DNA from: Phoronis australis
Taxonomy: Eukaryota > Phoronida > Phoronidae
Reading direction: 5' to 3'
DNA: 64,000 bases
NCBI GenBank assembly: GCA_002633005.1
Contig: NMRA01000611.1
Span: 181,160 to 245,159 of the forward strand
The notes below the pieces were generated by a model. That model did not search any database and had not been told where the DNA came from. It saw nothing but the letters and a program-made list of their open reading frames with translations. Shown piece after piece: positions 12,701 through 24,438 of the stretch (within the stretch, counting starts at the first letter, position 1; each line of letters begins with the position of its first letter). The translations under genes were made by a program, and so were the position numbers.

Positions 12701-15700
12701 CATTGCCTGCTCGCTTTGTAGTCCAAGAATTAGGATTTCTATAGCATCTGAGTGGTCATGTCGCGAGTAGCGACATCTGGCGTCATGAACGGAAAGTGGG
12801 ATTCTTCATCTAGCTTAGTCAGTATTACTTTGTATCAGAGATTACCTTACAGTTTTTTAGCCAATCCGAAGGTATCAGTGGTCAAAGACATGTAATGTAT
12901 CATGATACTCAGGGAGAGTTCGCAGTCCATCACTGCATTATACAATGATATCATTGTTACTCGTTTCTGTACTTGTGACCTATCAATTGTTAAATAACAA
13001 AAGTCATGTTATGGACGATTTTTTGTACTATTTTTCACACCATGTCCTTAAACTGCATGTCAACAACCTTAGATTTAATCATCTCGTCTCTGATGCTCAT
13101 CGTTTGTGAGGCTCCCATTCAAACACGATGTTCACCGGCATGTGACTAGCACTGCATTTAGCATCTTGTCTTCTTGTGCTCAGTTTTGAGTACACGGAAA
13201 GAAATTCATGCATGAGTGTGAATGTGTTGAGGTCCTTATGGAAACCAGTGATCAATGGAGAAGACATAATTGACTTCAGCTGGTGAGCCATTATAGAGAC
13301 CTTCATGAGACAACTCCTACGCTAACATTTAGGGTCTTGTTACACCAACACCTATACAAGCCTAAGCCAGACCGTGGTTAACCCTTAATAATAAATTAAA
13401 AAATTAATGGTTGTGGCTTAGCCGTGATGCTCGCTAATTTGTGTAATGATGCATCGATTTTATAAATTCAAAGACAGCTAATTTTTACTGTTCAATTTCA
13501 AAAACAGTAGTGTTGGTGGTTTGCCTTTATTCCATTGTTTGTTTTTTTGACATTGAAACTGGTATGCTAAATAGGTGCGTTGGTTTACAACCGGCATTAT
13601 CTCCTCGAATACATTCAGCCAAGCCCGTGAATAGGCTCTAGCTTACTTTAATCTATAACGGCGCCATCAAGCCTTTGATGGGCCAAGGAATTTGCTGGAC
13701 ACTCTGGGGTATACAGCGTGTGCTTTCTCGTCCACTTGTGTGCAAGTCCTTGTAGCGTAAGATTTACCTTATGTTGTCAAGTGTTCTCATTTAATTGCAT
13801 TTATTTTTTATTGATCTCATTCTAGTCTCAAGTGGACTCCCTGTCTATGCTAGCTCTGGATGCAGAGCAGTTCTACTGGCATTTCTTAGATGACGTCAGC
13901 TACAAGTCCATCATTGAGATCTTCTTGCTCAACTGTGATCCACGCTGTGTCCTGGCTGAACGCACAGCTACTGTGGCCCAGGCTTTCAGGTAGGACATAG
14001 AGACTGTGATGTCTTTCCTGTAGTTTAAGATGGAGTGACGTTGAAACATGCTGAGACCACTACGATGTTTTCAAGCCGGCAAAAGCCATAATGGAGAATT
14101 GTCCCTTCTCTGACTCGTAGATAACTTTGTTTCCACATATCTGTCATTAGAAATCTGAAAAATGACGATTATAATGTCTGCGGGTGGACAACATGGAAAA
14201 TGAGAAAAGGATAAATTTAAAATTAATAGAAAATTTGATATTGGAAAAACATCCATTGGTTTATCCATTCAATGAGGCTTCTTCTACTGAATCAATCTTT
14301 CCGAGTGCTGGCGTCATGATTTTGTTAAGCAAAACACAACTTAATCTTTGTACTGTATTGTAGGCTTCTGCGATTGGCTGCTGGTTTCATGCCCCTTACA
14401 GGGGTGCAGGTGCATGCGAAGACGTTTGAAAAACAACGCTGCTTTATTCAGAGTTACGTGCGGTTGATTGCTCAGTGCACACGTCTGTCCAATAGTCACC
14501 TTGGTGCGGTACAACTGGTGTTGACCAACCTCTTAACAGACTGTGAGACTGTGCTCAGCTCTGGTAGGTTAGGCGTTGCATTCTGATTGCATGATTTTTT
14601 GCTTAGTTAATGCACATAATGAAAAAATATTAAAATATTTTGTCATATTTTTCAACTAAAATTTACATCCAAGAAAGTTCTCTTGCATGGTGAGTATGGA
14701 GGAACACATTTTATAAAATTTTGAATATTCTTTGCACAATTCTGCCTATTTTGTAACAATTTAGTTTGCCTTTGAAAATACAGAATTCTGTGATTCTTAG
14801 CATTAACCATACTTTCAATAGAGTTTACAATTATTCCCTTATCGAGGCTCATAATGCACCGGAAGAGGTCAATTAGTGGAAAGGTCATCAAAATATTAAC
14901 ATGAAATTTCTCCTACAGTTTTAAAGAATTCCTTTTCGTATTGGTAAACGGGTTGCTGTCAGTAACTTCCCATAACAATTCTAGTAATACACAGGCACAG
15001 AGTCCGTTATTGTCACGCCGTGATAATAATCTTTCTAGTTATTGCTGTAATTATTTTTGACATGCACCAAGTTGGGGCAAAATGTTTTCTGATCTGTGTA
15101 TTGGTAGACAGTAGTTTTGCCATGTCTTAAGGCAATGGTTTAGCACTTACTCTCGATGTTATGGAAATCAATCTGAGTCTTACGTTGATTCCATGTTTGC
15201 TACCTTGGCAAACGAACTGCATAAATTTACATTTGTCATGTTCAACTTACTTGTTTGCAACTAAATCTTTTGTGTCAGTTTTTGAAGCTCATTAAAATCA
15301 AGACAATGTGAAAGGCTGCTACTTGTTCTAGTTCAATTTTTAAAATTTGGTTTGGTCACATCAGAAGTATTCTGAAGTTTTTCGTTGTTTTCATGATTTT
15401 GATTATCTCAATTTCTGTTAGTATGCAGCTGGTACCATGTTTGTTTAAACTTGAGGAAATTATACATTGCTCAAAAAAATTAATATGCTGTACTATATAT
15501 TAAATCCCTGGCTTCAGTAGTGAACAACCAGGGCAAATTTGTGTCTGAAAATTCATCCAAAATTATTTGATCAAATTTTACAAATGAAATGCAGCAGCTG
15601 TAAAATCTTCTGGACGGTCTTCATACTTTAGGTGAGGTCAATAAAACTTCCTCTGTCTTTTCCCATAGTTATCAAGTAAGAGTTGCCTCAAAGAACACCG

Positions 15701-18700
15701 TCTTCATTTCAGTCAACAGTGGTCACCCAGAACCATCCAATTGTGTTGCTGTGATGGGTGACATAACGTGTCTACTGAACACTTGTGATCCGAATGACAC
15801 AGTCATCTCGTCTGTCTTGACGACCATCATCCAATGGCTGGAGTCGTCGCCGTGCAGCGTCCTGTTACTACCGACGATCAGTGCTGTAACCAAAACACTG
15901 ACCTCCATACCAATGATTGTGCAGATCACGGAAAGTTGCATTGAGAGCCATCTCAATTCTGGTGAGTCTTCACTGTCTGATTCTTGTGCCATGGATCCAG
16001 AGGGTTGCCTAGAGTATCCCTGCTGATTCACCTTTGCTGGAGTAGAGGGATCTATGTTATAATCTATATATCTATGGTATAACCCCCTACTTATATTTCA
16101 ACATCCCTGTTTTGAATTTTTTTTCTCAAGGATAGTACCCCACCTACTTAGAAGTACCAACTGAAAAACGAATTTCAATTTTTTCTAAATGAGCAAATTT
16201 GGGCTTCACTTAGTGTTTGACTAATTCATGTTCTTTGTTTAATTTGTGAAGCACTGTGCTATTGTTGCTACACATTCATCTTCCGTCAAAAAGTTTGAAG
16301 TTTTGATTTAGACCATGAATTTACGATCGCGAAATTGGTGTCAACTTCTTTTTCATTACTCAAATAAGAAGTGGTCTCTGGGCTTGGAGAGAGCTGACCG
16401 TTATTAGTTGAGACCATGTTCTGCACCTAAAATGATCGTCTTATCTGACTGTCTTATGAATGAGTTGAGAGCAGTTTTATAGTGACAAGTGTTCTTTTAT
16501 GGAATGCAGGTTTATAAAAAGCTTCTGAATGAACTGTTTCTGAAGATTATAAAGTTCAAAGGGTTTTCAATAGGCAATATGTATTTAATTAAATAGCTTT
16601 TGTGATATTGCTACTTTATGTTTGCTTATCTCGCATACAAACAAGACTGAATATTATGTTTTTGTGGGACCCTGTGCTAATTGTTCACACTAACAGTTGC
16701 CATAATTGCTATCAGTTTGACGAAGTGCTCTTTTTCTCACCAGGGTCAGTAGACTGGGCACCTGTACTTATGTTCTTGGACATTCCACAACAGTGTGAGG
16801 ATGACTACCTGTCTGAGTGTCTCACAAAGGAGTGCTACCTGACTGTGTTTACCCGTGTTCTCCACCAGCTGTCTCTGTGTGAGAGTCTGACTGATGAAAA
16901 AGCACAGCTTGTCTCGCTCGTCGAGTGGACCATCAAGATTAAACCAAGGTCAGTGCTGATTTAATGGTGCTTGTAATGACATGCATAAGCCGTAATTTTA
17001 TGGAGTTGATTTGCCTGACAATAGCCCGAATCTAAATTGACTGACCGTGCTTGATAACCTGTCGATGAGACTGAGGGGGTCTTGTACAAGAGAGGTGGTA
17101 GACATGCTGCCCACTTTGGTGTGAATTTTGCACCGTCGGGTATCGTCTTGGTGGGTATTTTGACTGCAAAATCGATGATATCAGACTAAATTTGGCAAAA
17201 GTGCTATTGGTTTGGGCACTCAAGACAAGTTTTCCCAGATGTTGTGTTGGTCTGGATTTTGAGTGAAGTGTGTATCTGAGAGTCTACAACTGCAGCAATC
17301 AATGTACTCCACTAGGCATTTGATTAGAAGCACTAAATTCCAAATTAAGTACATGCAAGGTTAATGACAGTCAAAGCCCAAAGCCCAGCCTCCAAAGTTG
17401 AACTTGAAATACGAGTCTTAATTTGTCGAATTTGTGCTTTGTACAATAATTGTACAATTAACATATGAGTACGGAATCCAAGTTTTCCCCTTTAGGATTC
17501 CTAGAATCAATCTTCAAATTTAAACTTGAAATTTGAGTTCAACTCTGAAGTATGTAGCTTCACATTTGAAATGATCAAGTGTGGAGTAGAATGTACTTGG
17601 ACTAGGTATTCATGCTGCTGTGTAAATGGTGATTTGCAAAGTCAAACATGCTCATCTCGAGTTCATGCTTACATAGAACACAAAATATCAAAATCAGTGT
17701 CATGTTTGAAATCAGAATGGACTGTGAGCCCTAGTTACCGTTACTAGGTTTAAAGCATTACTACGGTTGGTAAGGCTTACCATGAGTTGCGTGTTGTCTT
17801 GCAGCTCGGCCAACGAGGCCAAGCTGATCCTGTGGTTCCACAAAGTGTCCCAGCTGTGTCTTCGTCAGGCCCAGCACCACTGTAATGCCAGGCCCCTGCT
17901 GGAGCTGTTTATACCGGCTGTGGTACTACTTGGGGAGGACAAGTCCACAGCTGGCTTTCTAGGCACTCTGGGGTTGGGCAAGAGGTCACAACTGTCCATA
18001 CGGTGAGACATTATTTAGTATTATGCTGCCTTGTAGCAGCAGGAGTTAATGACTTATTAAGATAATTAACTCACACCAGAGTCACACATTCAAGTGCTGG
18101 TTACGGTTATGTTCGACAGTAGAAAAATAATCTAAATTCGGCAAACTTCGGAACATCATACCTGAGGAATGACTGATCAGATTAGTGGGCTTTATATTAC
18201 GTACACTGTTTTACAATTTTAAAACCTGTTAGGAATAATTTAAAATGATCCATTTTTGCAAGAAGGGCTATCCATATTACTTTTTATGAAGTAATTCAAG
18301 TGCTCCGTAAAACAAAATGATTTAGAAAACTGCTGTGTTGTTTTTGAGATTTTATCTTGAATAACTATATCAAACAAAATTTGGTCGTGTTATTGATGTG
18401 GCTGTTTGCTAAGAATGCACCTTTTTTCCTAGATTTTAGTAACAAACACATGGACAAGTGACCCATTGAATGGCAGATTTTTTTGTGTGGCAGATTGGCA
18501 TGAGGTCAAAATCAAAATCTTCAGGCATTCTACTTTCAGAAAATGTATACTGGCCTATTATCTACAAAACCATAAATTTAACTATAAGTCTTTTAGTTAA
18601 ATTTATGGTTTTGTAGATAATAGGTCGATTGTACTGACTTGTTAATATAAGGTCCTATGTAATCTTAACTCTGTTGTTTTAACAACTGATGACAAATGAC

Positions 18701-19645
18701 GTTCTTCGATATTTTGCTTTTGATGGTATGGGGTTTTGTCATACTGATGCTTTATGCGTGCGCTTTGTATTCTATGTGGTTGATGTAATTATGGTTACCA
18801 TAGTTCTCCACTAATTTGGAATGCTCATTTCGCAAACTTGAAATTATTTGAAAAAAAGTTATTTAATTTGTTCTTCACTTGTTTTGCGTGAGTCTATGTG
18901 GCAGGAATTTCTTGCCTCACCTAGTTCATGCATGGTCAGTTCACGCATGGTCAGTTCACGCATGGTCAGTTTTGCAACCAAAGCCCTATCTTTAATGCAA
19001 TACACACCTTTTTAACTGTGTTAATAAGGTCTGACCACTGTATACTCACCGTTTCATTCATTCATTCACATGTGATATCTCATGCAAACACTCTGTGAAA
19101 GGAATTGTTGACGAAGCTTCGTTACTCAGTTAATTTCATTTTATTTCATATACTCAGACTACCCGAAAACTGTATTTAGTTATCTCATGCAAAATAAGTG
19201 GACAAAGAATTACCATAGGTTGTGCAGCAACTGTACATTCCTTGCAGTTGCCTGGGAGACTTACTAACGGCATTGTTATTTCCATTCCAGGTTTCGCTTG
19301 TTTTGCAAGAGCTTGTCCATGTTTCTTCTCGCTCAGCTTCCTAACGACAGTTCAGTCCGCTTCGACGCTCAGGCTCCGGGTCATGTCAGTAAATCTGTGA
19401 CAGGCATTGCCAGGCCCACGCAAAAAGCTCTTCAGGCTATGGCAGGTCTTCTGGGATTGAAGGGCAAAAAGGAATACAGGACTTTTGTGACAACCATTGA
19501 TTTTGTGTCAAATTATACTAACGATCGTAATCATTCGCTCAACGAGGTTCTGCTGTTCATTTCTCATTTAGCATCCGTGTTGTTCTCTGAAGTTAAATAT
19601 TTATCAGTTCTGAGACCTGCACCTCAGTATAGCAGCGAGTGTTGA
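6749..19645 (+). CDS. EPG5: EPG5-like autophagy tethering factor, C-terminal exons (gene continues upstream)
   Basis: Twelve exons join in a continuous frame with GT-AG sites: 6749-6830, 7721-7860, 8632-8830, 10410-10580, 11729-11904, 12202-12408, 13826-13989, 14364-14563, 15713-15961, 16744-16948, 17805-18002 and 19291-19645 (stop TGA). They encode about 781 residues, roughly the last third of a family of about 2,500 residues. The identification rests on remembered resemblance of the C-terminal segment: GTLGLGKRSQLSIRFR, then a TQKAL motif and a final block ending LFSEVKYLSVLR, plus an internal VFSPWIAPLD. EPG5 is a large helical protein that acts with Rab7 and SNAREs to fuse autophagosomes with late endosomes or lysosomes (family knowledge). 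No frameshift was seen. The start codon and most 5' exons lie outside the window. The sixth exon has two in-frame acceptors (12202 or 12214). Confidence 0.8.
7290..7480 (+). repeat. Dispersed repeat, copy 1 (second copy near 20085-20240)
   Basis: The segment beginning near GGGACCTAGTACAGG and running through ATTTCAACCCAAACCCCAAT and CCCTGCCAAC to CAACAGGCACAT matches 20085-20240 in the EPG5 3' region in the same order. It is an interspersed repeat of unknown class, lying in an EPG5 intron. Confidence 0.5.
9977..10277. mobile_element. MITE of about 300 bp with terminal inverted repeats
   Basis: The left end TCAAGGAGTGTACGAGTATA and the right end are inverted copies over about 35 bp, flanked by a direct TGCAA (9972-9976 and 10278-10282), the likely target duplication. 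It has no coding capacity and contains the single unresolved base of the window. It sits in the EPG5 intron before the exon at 10410. Confidence 0.7.
11010..11470 (-). repeat. Reverse-oriented fragment of the GCCACTAG repeat family in an EPG5 intron
   Basis: Three complement copies of the core (GCGCCACCTAGTAGCCA near 11080, GCGCCTTCTAGTGG near 11180, GCGCCATCTAGTGGCCA near 11440) with intervening spacers match the 41-45 kb field in reverse. It ends just after the third core. Confidence 0.65.
18554..18624. repeat. Perfect 31-bp inverted repeat with 9-nt loop
   Basis: Arms at 18554-18584 and 18594-18624 are exact reverse complements separated by TAAGTCTTT. The structure lies in the last EPG5 intron. 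It is either a very young foldback insertion or a transcribed hairpin. It shows no relation to the other inverted-repeat elements here. Confidence 0.85.
18925..18969 (+). repeat. Three tandem copies of a 15-bp unit
   Basis: The unit TTCACGCATGGTCAG is repeated three times with one mismatch in the first copy, within the last EPG5 intron. Confidence 0.8.
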
Positions 19646-22600
19646 ATTCAATGTGTCATTGTGTGGTAGGGTATTCGTGCCTTTTATTCAGCTACCAGTG
19701 GTGTGAGCTGACTTGTTATCTTGACATGGTACACATTGCATAATGGGGATTTTGGAAGGGAGGTTTGCCTTGTATTTTGCTGGTCATTTAATGTAGTTTT
19801 TCAATAACAAAGGGAACACAATTGTGTGGTTTCGTTCTCCTCTCGTGACCATAAAATCTGCATGACTGTGTCTCTAAACATTTCATTTGATATCTGACAA
19901 AAGATGCTTTTCAGTAATTGGTAGTACAATATATTTTTGCCACAGAAATGAGCTAGCTGCGACAATGAAAAGTAGAATTAATTTACCTGCTATCCTCCAG
20001 ATCTTGGATCAGTGAGGTAAACAAACAATATAACAGTATTTTTTAAGAGAGGCCTTAGTAAGCATTTTTCCAGAAGTTCATGACGGACTTAGTACGGGTG
20101 AGAATTTAAACCAAAACCCAATTAAATTTGTGAACTGAAGCACAACTTTCAATTATTTCATTCCCTGCGAGCAATCTGGGCTGCAAACAGTCAACGGGCA
20201 TCGTTAGTAATGTTTTGTGACAGGATGGTGTGTCCAATCCCACTAATTTTGGACATAAATAATCGCCAAATGGACATTTTTTCATTTCTCAAGGATTTAT
20301 TACATGGTTTTGAGTGCCCCCTATCCGAAAAAATTGTCTCATGGGCGTTATGGTATAGAACTTGGGACAACCAATCATTAGTCAGCTTCCATTTTGTTAA
20401 GGGTGAAAAGTCCTCAGAAAATTGTTTTCCTTTGGTTTGTGATATAAGGAACGGATGTGGTGTTGCATTTGTGCTGGTTGTGACAATTAGTATTTGACCT
20501 TGACTGTAACTTTTAATAAATTTTTGTCAGTATTGTGAGATAACTAGTGACGACTTGCACTTCCAGGAAATGAATTTATTTAAAACCACGATTGTAAACC
20601 ATGTTCTGGTGTCAAAAATGACTTTCTTCACAATCGTGTGTGCTCCTCCAAAGCTGTGGCGTTCTGTTATATTTTGGTTCTGTTAAAATTGGTTGCAGTT
20701 AAACACGTGGAATTTACCGACAGCCATACTTCTTCGGCAGCTGAAACTCCTAACATGGCGAGCAAACTTTTAGAGTCTGCTATGAATAGTGATGTCATTT
20801 CTTCTTGATCCTAGAAGTCACTTCTAATCTGTTTGAGGAAAAAGCTGCAACTGTATACTGTAATGTTACCTTGTTTTTTGACGAGAGTACCCTCTCAATG
20901 ATATAGACAGAGCTTTAATTCAATAAATATTTACTCAAGATTTAGTTCATGTTTGCTGAAAATTAGTAACTGTTTGCATCATAAATATTTCAGTTGTTGG
21001 TTTTGTATCGGTGCTCATTGTCGATTCTAATTTGTGCAATAAATGGAGTATTGAAGATTACATGGTTATCTCTTTTCTTTCCATTTTATGTAAAAATTAC
21101 TTTCATTTTATGTGAATTGATTTTCGACAGATTTCTTCTTACACTTCCATCAAATTCTGAAAAGTAACTAAATCTCTTTGACAATTTAAAAAGTGTAACA
21201 TATCCTTGAATTTATTGTAAAATCAGAAATAGTCCGACGCAATGTGCCCACATTTTGAGAACAAGTTTTCTCCACTGAATAACAGCATTGAATGAGGTTT
21301 GAATTGTACATTTTGTGTAACTGAATATTGTAATATTCTGTTTTTACATGGAATCTTGCTTTCTAATTCTAAATTTTTGTGTGGTCGTTCATCAAGCACT
21401 GTGACAACAAAGTGAATAAAACTTCAGCATTTGGCATTAGACAACCATGTCGTAATTACTTGTGACCCCATTTTTGTGGGTCTGTACTTCCCATCTGAGG
21501 GTGACCCTTGTCCTTCCACCTGAAAGTTATACTTCACATCTCGAGGTTGTAGTTGCCTTGAGAAGATTGCCCTTTCTATCAGCAGTGTGTTTTTGACACA
21601 AAACCTCTGAGAATATGAAAAGACAAAAGCAAACAAATAATTTATTGCCTTACATGCTGAAATTTAAGACAAAACAACTAGCAGTTTTATCATTGCTAAG
21701 ATTCTCTAATGAGATCATACAAACAAATTTGTAATTACCGATGCAGTAGACGAGCAAAAACAAGATGGACAACTTGTTTTTTCATTTCCATTGTTTCCAT
21801 CACCTCGAAAATTTTCATGTAAGCTTTCTGGGAAAGGAAGTATTGAGCATTTTACACATTCCCAAAAGTGACATTTTACACATTCCCAAAAGTGACATTT
21901 TACACATTCCCAAAAGTGGCATTTTACACATTCCCAAAAGTGGCATTTTACACATTCCCAAAAGTGGCCATAGCTGTGAGTGATCTCTAAGCATTGTCAT
22001 GTCAAATGCCAGAATCTGCAATGGTAAAATAGCAACACTTAAAGCCATTAACTTTTATAACAACATAACAATTGTTAACAAAACGTAAATATCATGACGG
22101 TTTCAACAGAAAAAACAATAATATTGTTTACAACACAACACATTTAATGTGCACCAACATCCATGAAAACGAGAGTTTAAAACCCAAGAAACCTTACAAA
22201 TACGAGATCTGGTGGGTCATTCACAATTGAAAGTACTTCCAATCCTGGGGATGTAAAACTGTAACATTTTATTCTCAAAATTGATTGGGGATTGCACTTA
22301 GCAAAACAGTACATCCAAAAGTAGCAAGAGCATTGAAGACAAAATAATTATCTACATTTGGAAGGAGTCAACAAAATTACAATCACGCAAAAATTATTGG
22401 AAATTGAGGTCACAGACTCTTGACCATAAGACACAGAGACAGCAGTACTACACACTTGCAAAATCTGGCAAATAAAAATGTCATCAGTTGATCATTTCTA
22501 TCAATGTCAATAAGGCCACATTGAAATTCCAAAAAAGTAAAAAATGTAAAAAAGGAATGAGAATCAATCATGTAGCAAACACAATAAACATTGAATTAAA

Positions 22601-24438
22601 ACCTATAAGCAGAGAAAGTGTTGAAGACAATGTGTCAAAATTTTGAAAGAATCCACAAACAGTGCGCTGACCATAAGACACCGACATGACACTAATTATA
22701 CACACTCCCATGACGATATGTTTGGGCAAATAAAAATGTCAAGACAGTAGACCCAGTCTCTTTGGTCCAATACCTATAACAAACTTAATAAGTCCTCATT
22801 GAAATAACAGCAAAATATGGAAACTGTTCCAAAACATTCCAAAGAAACAAACTTTCACCTCCTCACATCAGTATTGGTTGGACAATTTCAATTCACCTTT
22901 CTGAGAAGACATGTTTAAAACTGTCACTCATAATCTATTCAAAGACAGATCTTAATTTTAAAACAAATCTAACATCTAAATCACTGTTATAAGAAAACCT
23001 GGCTTTAGTGAGATGGTAGTGGTCATTAGTGTCCTGTAATTATTCACGAAATGATCAACCGTATGAGCTCCTTTTATTTAAAACATTGCTTCATAACACA
23101 AAATATCAGTGTCATATAAGACCATCCAAACAAATATTAAAATCATCATCTAGATCATGCAGAAAGTTTTGGACAACTGGATAGTTTTATATCATCAGAG
23201 CATTGGTATGCACTCACCATCCACCTCGTAAACAGCAAATTAATATACTATGTAGGCTCGTTAACCTAATTTGATTTGTAAGGTTTAAAATTGATACAAG
23301 GGTGATTCAGAAGGCATCAGAAGATGTAAGTCACCACAAACAAAATGCAGACACTTCAAGAGCAGAGAGGTTTGGTAACCAGAGTTAAGGTAAAGGTAAA
23401 AAATAAAAGCGCCTCCAAGTGGTGCAGCCTGCAGACAGAGAGATCGATCCTACAACAGATTCCAAAAAATAAGAATTTTCACTAGGAGACACTTATTAAA
23501 CGGTTGAAAATACGAACATATCTGATAAATTTTGAGCACCATCCAAGGAACATTGATATGGAGGTAAATGCCAAAATATAACATTCACACAAAGTGGCGT
23601 AACAGTCAACCAACTTTTATGAAAAAATCTCAAGAAGTTTTGCGTGTAAAGTCTGTGAAATATAACAGACACCCAGATGTAGAACACCCAGGCATTGGTA
23701 TGCACCCACGTGTATGTGAACATGTGGGCGTATGAAATCAAACCCTAATCTCTAAAAGAACCCTTTTTTCCTCTTTGAGGACTTAAATAAATCTTTTTGC
23801 AAGATTTTCTAAATATTATTCATGCAGCATGGGCTTGTATACTAAGAGAAAGACAGGCGAAGGATTCTAAATCCACACACTGGCATTATAAATGCATGAA
23901 AAAATTTAACACCACACTAATTTGAAGAAAAACTTTTAGAGTTATATGGGTCTTTTCCAAAATAAACTATCGTGGAATTGTTCACATGCATCAAATATTA
24001 CGAATAAAAAGTACAGTTCTATTGGTAATATCATACACAACAGTTTTGGCACATGAGAAAAATATGAATGGATTGTGGTAAACAGTATGACCAGCACTCT
24101 TTGCTGTCTTATTTACCATTAACATCCTTCACACATCACAGTCATCAGGCAAAATCAAGTTTGTAAAACGATACAATGAACACAGGTTTTTTACTTATAC
24201 CAAGAACTCAGACATCACACTGAGATCAATATCATATAACCAGCAAGCACTTTAGTCTTCACACAGCTCAACATCCTCAAACTAAGATATTTGATTATGA
24301 ACTGAACTCAGGACTACACTTCGCTCAGCGACCTTAAACTAAGACTTAAATATCCCGCTAAGCCTAATACCATAAAATGAAGAACTCAGATCTCTAACAG
24401 AGCTCAGTAAATCTGAAAATCCAAGCTGTGTCCTGAGT
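19646..24438. other. Convergent intergenic region between EPG5 and HAP2 3' ends
   Basis: Both flanking genes end towards this interval. On the plus strand, AATAAA hexamers at 20515-20520, 20932-20937 and 21038-21043 are candidate EPG5 poly(A) signals. On the minus strand, AATAAA occurs near 23.07 kb and 22.25 kb and could serve HAP2. A dispersed repeat copy lies at about 20085-20240 and a minisatellite at 21.85 kb. I see no gene. Confidence 0.5.
21848..21968 (+). repeat. 24-bp minisatellite, five copies
   Basis: The unit CATTTTACACATTCCCAAAAGTGA or -GG- is repeated five times. The first two copies share an A and the last three a G at one position. The period is a multiple of three, so it stays open on both strands, but nothing indicates it is translated. 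Confidence 0.9.

Noticed and set aside
21765-22048. Repeat protein (HIPKSDIL units) encoded by the minisatellite
   Set aside because: The 24-bp period keeps both strands open trivially; there is no start context, splice support or similar protein known to me.
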